Below are positions 5,551 through 10,159 of a stretch of DNA of 10,159 bases, one piece after another. Below the pieces are notes generated by a model. That model was not told where the DNA came from and searched no databases. It saw nothing but the letters and a program-made list of their open reading frames with translations. The DNA is from Pseudomonadota bacterium (GTDB taxonomy: Bacteria > Pseudomonadota > Alphaproteobacteria > Rhodospirillales > 2-02-FULL-58-16): positions 1 to 10,159 of the forward strand of contig JADFHR010000114.1 of assembly GCA_022567015.1 (NCBI GenBank), in the 5' to 3' direction. The position numbers and the translations under genes were made by a program. Position 1 is the first letter of the stretch; every line of letters starts with the position of its first letter.

Positions 5551-6294
5551 TTACCGGCGCGGCAGGCGGTCGGGGTGATCGCTGATCACCGCCTGGACGC
5601 CCCAGCCGTACAGGGTCTCGGCCCGCTGGGGCTCGTTCACCGTGAAGCAGCGCAGGGGAAACCCGGCGTCCACCACGGCGCGCGCCCGGCTAGGCGTGAG
5701 CTCCCGGTGCCGGCAGTGGAGCGCCGTGCAGCCCGCGTCTTCCATCCGCCGGCGCCAGTCGCGGGGAATCCCGAACACCAGAAGGGCGCGCGGGATGTCG
5801 GGCGCCGCGTCGCGCGCCGCGGCCAGGGTTACGGGATCGAAGCTGGAGATCAGGGGTACGGGCAGGCCCGCCGGCCATTCGTCGCGCAGCAGCGTCGCAA
5901 CCATGCGTCCGGTTTCGTCCTCGCGGCCCGGCGACGCCTTGATCTCGACGTTGGCGCCGAGCCCCAGCCCGGCGAGGACAGCCATCGCCTGGCGCAGCGT
6001 CGGGACGGGCTCGCCCTTGAACGCACTTGCGTACCAGCCTCCGGCGTCGAGCGCCTGGAGGTCCGCCAGGTCCCGGTCCGCCACCGCGCCCCGCACGCCG
6101 GTGGTGCGCTTCAGCTTGTCGTCGTGAAAGAGGATCACATGGCCGTCCCGGCTCAGCTTGGTGTCGAACTCGACCCAGCGGACGCCGAGCGCCGCGGCCT
6201 TGTGGATGGAGGCGAGGGTGTTTTCCGGCGCATGGCCACAGGCGCCCCTATGGCCGATGACCGCCGGTACGCCGGCCGGGCGCGGCTCCGTCAT
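5551..6294 (-). CDS. Glycerophosphodiester phosphodiesterase, UgpQ-type
   Basis: 247 residues. It is a GDPD-family TIM-barrel enzyme hydrolysing deacylated phospholipids (glycerophosphodiesters) to glycerol-3-phosphate and an alcohol. The catalytic and metal residues are in order: His15-Arg16 in IGHRGACGHAPENT, Glu24-Asn25, Glu42 and Asp44 in VEFDTKLSRDG, His57-Asp58 in LFHDD, and Glu117/Lys119 in NVEIKA. The C-terminal barrel ends with VNEPQRAETLYGWGVQAVISDHPDRL, typical of the family. There is no signal peptide, so it is cytoplasmic like UgpQ rather than periplasmic GlpQ, and the length fits. No ugp transporter genes are adjacent. It is the first gene of the minus-strand run and is divergent from the alpha/beta hydrolase. 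Its start has only a weak G-rich ribosome-binding site. Confidence 0.94.
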   Translation of the reverse strand: MTEPRPAGVPAVIGHRGACGHAPENTLASIHKAAALGVRWVEFDTKLSRDGHVILFHDDKLKRTTGVRGAVADRDLADLQALDAGGWYASAFKGEPVPTLRQAMAVLAGLGLGANVEIKASPGREDETGRMVATLLRDEWPAGLPVPLISSFDPVTLAAARDAAPDIPRALLVFGIPRDWRRRMEDAGCTALHCRHRELTPSRARAVVDAGFPLRCFTVNEPQRAETLYGWGVQAVISDHPDRLPRR

Positions 6295-6351
6295 CTCGGC
6301 CCCATCACTCCCACGGCGTCACCTCCCGTCCCGTTGCCGGCGCCCAGCGGA

Positions 6352-6380
6352 TTGTCGGCGCCGCCGATTCACGCTACCTT
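6352..6380 (+). promoter_or_regulatory. Candidate promoter of the secreted hydrolase
   Basis: TTGTCG (6352-6357) and TACCTT (6375-6380) are spaced by 17 bp in the 120-bp divergent intergenic region. The -35 matches consensus at four of six positions and the -10 at three of six. CGCTACC resembles the GCTA-type -10 of alphaproteobacteria. The 34-bp distance to the start codon leaves room for a normal leader. The pattern match is moderate only. Confidence 0.35.
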
Positions 6381-6414
6381 CGGGCGAGAACCGAGTCCAC
6401 GGGGGTGATGCGCG

Positions 6415-7239
6415 ATGGTACGCCCGATTTCCGTTTTTTGTATCGCGCTCGCCGGCCTGGCGGCGGCGGCCCTGAACCAGGCCGGCGCCGGGGCGCCGGC
6501 GCGGGAGCAGCTGGTGACCCTGAAGACCAGACCCGGCGTCACCCAGAAGTTCATTCTCATCACCCCGCAAAATCCCGTCGCCGCCGTCATCCTGTTTGCC
6601 GGGGGAAAGGGGAACCTGGATTTGTCCGGCGCCTCGGACCGGCCCGTATTGGGTTGGGGCAAGAACAACTTCCTGGTCCGTACCCGCGACGATCTCGCCG
6701 CCCACGGCTTCGCCGTGGCGGTGGTGGACGCGCCGTCGGACCGCAAGGAGCGCGTCGGCATGCGCGGCGGTTTCAGGAACAGCGCCAAACACGTGACCGA
6801 CATCGACGCCGTGACCGCCTATCTGAAGAAGACCGTGCGCGTGCCCGTATGGCTCATCGGCACCAGCCGGGGCACCGAATCCGCGGCCTACGTAGCCATC
6901 CACGCCAAGGAGAAAATCGCCGGCGTAGTTCTTACGTCCAGTATGACGGAAGATAATTCCGACGGCCGCCCGGTTACCGGCCTGCCGCTCGATCGGATCC
7001 GGGTGCCGGCCCTCGTCGTCGCCCACGAAGACGACGAATGCCGGGTGACGCCGCCCGGGGGGGCGGAATGGATCGCCGAGAACCTGGTCAATGCGTCCAC
7101 GGTGGAGGTGAAGATATTCAGCGGCGGCGACAGCCCGCGCTCCCGTGCCTGCGGAGCCCTCTCGGCCCATGGGTTCCTGGGCATCGAAGGGAAAGTGGTG
7201 GCGGCTATCGCCGGCTTCATAAAATCCCATTCCAAATAG
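6415..7239 (+). CDS. Secreted alpha/beta hydrolase of unknown substrate
   Basis: 274 residues. The first roughly 27 residues form a Sec signal peptide (Arg3, Ala/Leu-rich core, Ala-X-Ala near 24-28), so the product is probably periplasmic. The rest is an alpha/beta-hydrolase fold. VILFAGGKGNLDLSG (58-72) would hold the oxyanion loop, and FAVAVVDAPSD (99-109) is a core strand. The nucleophile elbow GTSRG (149-153) carries Ser151, the acid is Asp206 or Asp207 in AHEDDECRVTPP, and the base is His252 in LSAHGFLGIEG. Cys209 and Cys246 could form a disulfide. It resembles a set of uncharacterised proteobacterial hydrolases sharing the FAGGKG and VVDAPSD motifs. The reaction (esterase, lipase or peptidase) cannot be assigned. 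GGGGG at 6401-6405 is a plausible ribosome-binding site. An ATG at 6408 is out of frame. Confidence 0.88.
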   Translation: MVRPISVFCIALAGLAAAALNQAGAGAPAREQLVTLKTRPGVTQKFILITPQNPVAAVILFAGGKGNLDLSGASDRPVLGWGKNNFLVRTRDDLAAHGFAVAVVDAPSDRKERVGMRGGFRNSAKHVTDIDAVTAYLKKTVRVPVWLIGTSRGTESAAYVAIHAKEKIAGVVLTSSMTEDNSDGRPVTGLPLDRIRVPALVVAHEDDECRVTPPGGAEWIAENLVNASTVEVKIFSGGDSPRSRACGALSAHGFLGIEGKVVAAIAGFIKSHSK

Positions 7240-7289
7240 GGCCGACGGCGCCGGGAAACGAGGCCACCGCCGCGCGCCCCGGACCGTGT

Positions 7290-7317
7290 ATTCGCGAAAT
7301 CACATGGAAAAGCGAAT
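7290..7317. promoter_or_regulatory. Inverted repeat upstream of malic enzyme gene
   Basis: ATTCGC (7290-7295) and GCGAAT (7312-7317) are perfect 6-bp inverted repeats around a 16-nt spacer, ending just before the GAGGAG ribosome-binding site (7321-7326) of maeB. They could be an operator or a leader hairpin affecting translation. This is suggestive only. Confidence 0.3.
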
Positions 7318-7331
7318 TCTGAGGAGCACCC

Positions 7332-9638
7332 ATGGCAAAGACACTGGACGAAACGGCGCTTGAATACCACCGGGCGCCGACGCCCGGAAAGCTCGCCGTC
7401 GTTGCCACCAAGCCGCTCGCCAACCAGCGCGACCTGGGGCTGGCCTATTCCCCCGGCGTGGCGGCGGCCTGCGAGGCCATCGTCGAGGATGCGGCGCATG
7501 CCTCGACCCTGACCGTGCGCGGCAACCTTGTCGCGGTGATCACCAACGGCACCGCCGTGCTCGGCCTGGGCGCGATCGGGCCGCTGGCCGCCAAGCCGGT
7601 GATGGAAGGCAAGGCGGTCCTGTTCAAAAAGTTCGCCGGCATCGATGCCTTCGACATCGAGATCGACGAAACCGACCCCGACAAGCTGGTGGAGATCATC
7701 GCCAGCCTGGAGCCCACCTTCGGCGCCATCAACCTGGAAGACATCAAGGCCCCCGAATGCTTCGTGGTCGAGGGCAAGCTGCGCCAACGCATGAACATCC
7801 CGGTTTTCCACGACGACCAGCACGGCACGGCGATCATCGTCACCGCCGCCATGCTCAACGGTCTCCGGGTGGTCGGTAAATCCATCGGCGACGTGCGCCT
7901 GGTATCGACCGGCGGCGGCGCCGCGGGCATCGCGGCCCTCGACCTGCTGGTCGCCATGGGCCTGCAAAGGACAAACATCACCCTGGTGGACCGCCTGGGC
8001 GTGGTCTACCGCGGGCGCACCGACGAGATGGACCCGCATAAGGAGCGCTATGCGGTGGACACAGAGGCGCGCACCCTGGACGACGTGATCGGCGACGCCG
8101 ACGTCTTCCTTGGCCTGTCGGCGCCCGGAATACTGACCCCCGACATGGTCAGGCGCATGGCGGAGAAGCCGATCATCCTGGCGCTGGCCAATCCGATGCC
8201 CGAGATCCTGCCCGAGGACGTCAAGGCCGTGCGCCCCGACGCCGTGATCGCCACCGGGCGCTCGGACTATCCCAACCAGGTCAACAACGTTCTGTGCTTC
8301 CCGTTCATCTTTCGCGGCGCCCTGGACGTGGGCGCCACGACCATCAACGAGGAGATGAAGATCGCCTGCGTCAAGGCCATCGCCGACCTGGCCATGGCCG
8401 AGTCCTCGGAGATCGTGGCCCGGGCCTACGGCGGGGCGGACCTGAGGTTCGGCCCCGAATACCTGATCCCCAAGCCGTTCGATCTGCGCCTGATCCTCGA
8501 GATCGCCCCGGCGGTGGCCAAGGCGGCCATGGACAGCGGGGTGGCGACCCGCCCGATCGAGGATTTCGACGCCTACCACGAGCGTTTGTGCCGCTTCGTC
8601 TTCCGCTCGGGCATGCTCATGAAACCGGTGTTCGAGCAGGCCGGCCGGGACCCCAGGCGGGTGGTCTACGCGGAGGGCGAGGATGAGCGGGTCCTGCGCG
8701 CCGCCCAGGCCGTGGTCGACGATGGCCTGGTGCGGCCGATCCTGATCGGCCGCCCCGACGTGGTGGGGCGGCGGATCGAGGACCTGGGCCTGCGCATACG
8801 GCCGGGCAAGGAATTCGAGCTGGTCAATCCCGAGGACGACCCCCGCTACGGCGAATACTGGCGCCTCTATCACACGCTGATGGGGCGCAAGGGGGTGTCC
8901 GCCGACGACGCCCGCACCATCGCGCGCACCAACACCACGGTGATCGCCGCGCTCATGGTCAAGCGCGGCGAAGCGGACGCCATGATCTGCGGAACGTCCC
9001 GCCAGTACGGCTGGCACCTGCGCGCCGTGCTCGACGTGATCGGCCTCGATGAAGGGGTGCGCGACGTTTCCGCCTTGAGCGTCCTCATCCTGGCCACGGG
9101 TACGTACTTCTTCTGCGACACCCACGTCACGCCCGATCCGACGACCGAGGAGCTGGTGGAAATGACGGTCATGGCCGCCGCCGCGATCCGCCGCTTCGGC
9201 GAGGAGCCGAAGGTGGCGCTGCTGTCGCATTCCAACTTCGGCACCGCCGACACCGCCTCGGCCCGGAAGATGCGCGCGGCCGTCGCCCTGCTCGGCGAGC
9301 GGGTGCCGGAGCTCGAGGTGGAGGGCGAAATGCAGGCCGACGTGGCGCTGAACGAGGAGCTGCGCGCCCGCATCTTTCCCGATTCCCGTCTCCGCGGTCA
9401 GCCCAACCTGTTCATCTTCCCCAGCCTCGATGCCGCCAATTCCGCCTTCCACCTGGTCAAGGCGTTGGGCGACGGGCTGCCCGTCGGGCCGATCCTCCTC
9501 GGTGCGGCGGCGCCGGCGCACATCACGACGCCATCGGTGACCGCACGGGGCCTGCTCAACCTGAGCGCGCTCGCCGTCGTCGATGCCCAGCGCCACGCCG
9601 CCGAAGGGCGGGGCGACGGCGCGGCCCCGGGGCGGTAA
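7332..9638 (+). CDS. maeB: NADP-dependent malic enzyme, MaeB type, with PTA-like domain
   Basis: 768 residues, the usual length for two-domain proteobacterial malic enzymes. It decarboxylates malate to pyruvate with reduction of NAD(P), feeding pyruvate and NADPH from the TCA cycle. Residues 1-425 are the malic enzyme: AYSPGVAAACEAI with Tyr39, the GKAVLFKKFAGIDAFDIEID region with Lys94, metal residues in NLEDIKAPECF (134-143) and FHDDQHGTA (159-167), the Rossmann motif STGGGAAGIA (192-201), ANPMPEI (286-292) and GRSDYPNQVNNVL (309-321). Residues from about 430 to 755 are a phosphotransacetylase-like domain (VVYAEGEDERVLRAAQ, SHSNFGTADTASARKM, FPSLDAANSAFHLVK). In characterised homologues this part is regulatory, sensing acetyl-CoA, rather than active. 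Cofactor preference is inferred from the family. A clear GAGGAG lies 5 nt before ATG 7332. It converges with the amidohydrolase, 21 bp apart. Confidence 0.97.
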   Translation: MAKTLDETALEYHRAPTPGKLAVVATKPLANQRDLGLAYSPGVAAACEAIVEDAAHASTLTVRGNLVAVITNGTAVLGLGAIGPLAAKPVMEGKAVLFKKFAGIDAFDIEIDETDPDKLVEIIASLEPTFGAINLEDIKAPECFVVEGKLRQRMNIPVFHDDQHGTAIIVTAAMLNGLRVVGKSIGDVRLVSTGGGAAGIAALDLLVAMGLQRTNITLVDRLGVVYRGRTDEMDPHKERYAVDTEARTLDDVIGDADVFLGLSAPGILTPDMVRRMAEKPIILALANPMPEILPEDVKAVRPDAVIATGRSDYPNQVNNVLCFPFIFRGALDVGATTINEEMKIACVKAIADLAMAESSEIVARAYGGADLRFGPEYLIPKPFDLRLILEIAPAVAKAAMDSGVATRPIEDFDAYHERLCRFVFRSGMLMKPVFEQAGRDPRRVVYAEGEDERVLRAAQAVVDDGLVRPILIGRPDVVGRRIEDLGLRIRPGKEFELVNPEDDPRYGEYWRLYHTLMGRKGVSADDARTIARTNTTVIAALMVKRGEADAMICGTSRQYGWHLRAVLDVIGLDEGVRDVSALSVLILATGTYFFCDTHVTPDPTTEELVEMTVMAAAAIRRFGEEPKVALLSHSNFGTADTASARKMRAAVALLGERVPELEVEGEMQADVALNEELRARIFPDSRLRGQPNLFIFPSLDAANSAFHLVKALGDGLPVGPILLGAAAPAHITTPSVTARGLLNLSALAVVDAQRHAAEGRGDGAAPGR

Positions 9639-9666
9639 ACGGCGGCAGGCATTTGACTGTTACCGC
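9632..9666. other. Inverted repeat spanning two convergent stop codons
   Basis: GCGGTAA (9632-9638) and TTACCGC (9660-9666) are perfect inverted repeats around a 21-nt spacer. Each arm contains the TAA stop of one of the two convergent genes. It could act as a two-way transcript end, but there is no T-run, and two genes each ending in a G/C-rich codon plus TAA may produce it by chance. Confidence 0.35.
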
Positions 9667-10159
9667 GGCGCGGCCGCCGGAGTCCCCGTGAGTCCGCCGC
9701 CGGCGCCGAACCGGGCGACGGCGTTGCCGTAGGCGATCGCCCGCGCCACATCGCCGGGAAGCTGGGCGAGCCACCGGCGGTGTTCCTCGATCAGCCCGCC
9801 GTAGGTGTCCCAGCGCCCGGTCAGGTAGGTGTCCGTGCCGATCATGAAGCGGTCCGGATGGCGCAGGAACAGGGCGCGCCATGTCCCATCCAGGAGGTCC
9901 CCGGGGGGGCCACCGGGGGGTGTCCCCCCGGATTTTGTAACGCGGGGGGCGCCCCCGCGGCCCCCGGGCGCGATGTCGGCGGCGCGGAACGACACCTCCG
10001 TCGACAGCCGGGGATAGCGGTCGAGAAGCTCGCCCACCACCTCGGGCGGCGTGTTAAACCCGGCATGGGCCCACAGGACCTTCACCTTGGGATCGATGGC
10101 GAACAGGGCGCGCACGGGACCGGCGCCGGCGTGGACGTGGAGCACGATATCCCGCGCCA
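9660..10159 (-). CDS. TIM-barrel amidohydrolase, partial (N-terminus outside window)
   Basis: 165 C-terminal residues are visible. The frame runs off the right edge, so the start is not in view; an internal GTG at 10145 is just a valine codon within IVLHVHAG. It is a metal-dependent hydrolase of the amidohydrolase-2 type: LHVHAGAG and VLWAHAGF supply metal-binding or catalytic His, and DRFMIGTDTYLTGRWDTY supplies the conserved Asp near the end of the barrel. Substrate is unknown. Visible residues around 66-87, between SFRAADIAPGG and LLDGTWRALF, are an odd Gly/Pro/Arg-rich stretch. It is encoded by a GC-rich double-hairpin element (9900-9968) that seems inserted in frame. The rest reads as an intact protein, so the gene may still be functional. 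It converges with maeB. Confidence 0.85.
   Translation of the reverse strand, partial: ARDIVLHVHAGAGPVRALFAIDPKVKVLWAHAGFNTPPEVVGELLDRYPRLSTEVSFRAADIAPGGRGGAPRVTKSGGTPPGGPPGDLLDGTWRALFLRHPDRFMIGTDTYLTGRWDTYGGLIEEHRRWLAQLPGDVARAIAYGNAVARFGAGGGLTGTPAAAPR
9900..9968. repeat. In-frame double-hairpin palindromic element inside a gene
   Basis: Two perfect 8-bp hairpins lie side by side. CCGGGGGG (9913-9920) pairs with CCCCCCGG (9924-9931) around TGT, and CGCGGGGG (9941-9948) pairs with CCCCCGCG (9952-9959) around GCG. They are separated by the AT-rich ATTTTGTAA. Outer arms CCCGGGGGGGCC (9900-9911) and GGCCCCCGGG (9959-9968) are also near-complementary. The block is about 69 bp, a multiple of three, and stop-free in the amidohydrolase frame, adding about 23 Gly/Pro/Arg-rich residues. 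It is unlike the TACCAAGG repeats elsewhere in the window. Confidence 0.65.

Noticed and set aside
6888..9596. Very long open frame on the minus strand opposite malic enzyme and hydrolase
   Set aside because: It is antisense to two genes with clear families. The His/Gly/Asp/Arg-rich product has no domain, as expected from a GC-rich mirror frame.
7761..9638. Separate active phosphate acetyltransferase gene
   Set aside because: The PTA-like part is continuous with the malic enzyme in one frame, as in standard MaeB proteins.
1..10159. CRISPR array, tRNA or rRNA, transposase, toxin-antitoxin pair
   Set aside because: No regularly spaced direct repeats, cloverleaf, ribosomal RNA segment or matching protein families were seen.

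Overview
The window is high-GC bacterial DNA. Protein families and codon use suggest an alphaproteobacterium, perhaps Rhodospirillales-like. This is inferred from resemblance; no rRNA or other marker is present. It carries eight protein genes (seven complete, one cut by the right edge), three palindromic repeat elements and several short hairpins. There is no tRNA, rRNA, CRISPR array, transposase or phage gene.

Left part (1-2143). A block of nested palindromes runs directly into the start codon of an exported caspase-like protein, whose C-terminal third is an MlaC/Ttg2D-type phospholipid-carrier domain. This fusion is the most unusual gene here. It ends in a good intrinsic terminator, followed by about 245 bp with no convincing gene. 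Then comes a second copy of the palindromic repeat, inverted relative to the first, whose edge supplies the stop codon of the next gene.

Central minus-strand run (6294 down to 2142). In transcription order: a glycerophosphodiester phosphodiesterase, a MerA/Lpd-type FAD disulfide oxidoreductase, a flagellar switch protein FliN with a long acidic N-terminus, a glyoxalase-fold (VOC) protein, and a YafJ-type class II glutamine amidotransferase. Gaps of 39 to 175 bp make a single tight operon uncertain. YafJ appears to have its own promoter placed so close that its mRNA may be leaderless. No other flagellar gene is visible.

Right part (6295-10159). A 120-bp divergent region separates the phosphodiesterase from a plus-strand secreted alpha/beta hydrolase. 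Next is a full-length two-domain malic enzyme (MaeB type, with phosphotransacetylase-like C-terminus). It converges on a partial minus-strand amidohydrolase of the TIM-barrel family. That amidohydrolase contains an in-frame, GC-rich double-hairpin cassette of about 69 bp, which appears to be a palindromic repeat inserted into a coding sequence.

Most genes are ordinary metabolic or housekeeping functions with no evident shared pathway. The points of interest are the caspase-MlaC fusion, the palindromic elements at gene edges and inside a gene, and the isolated fliN.
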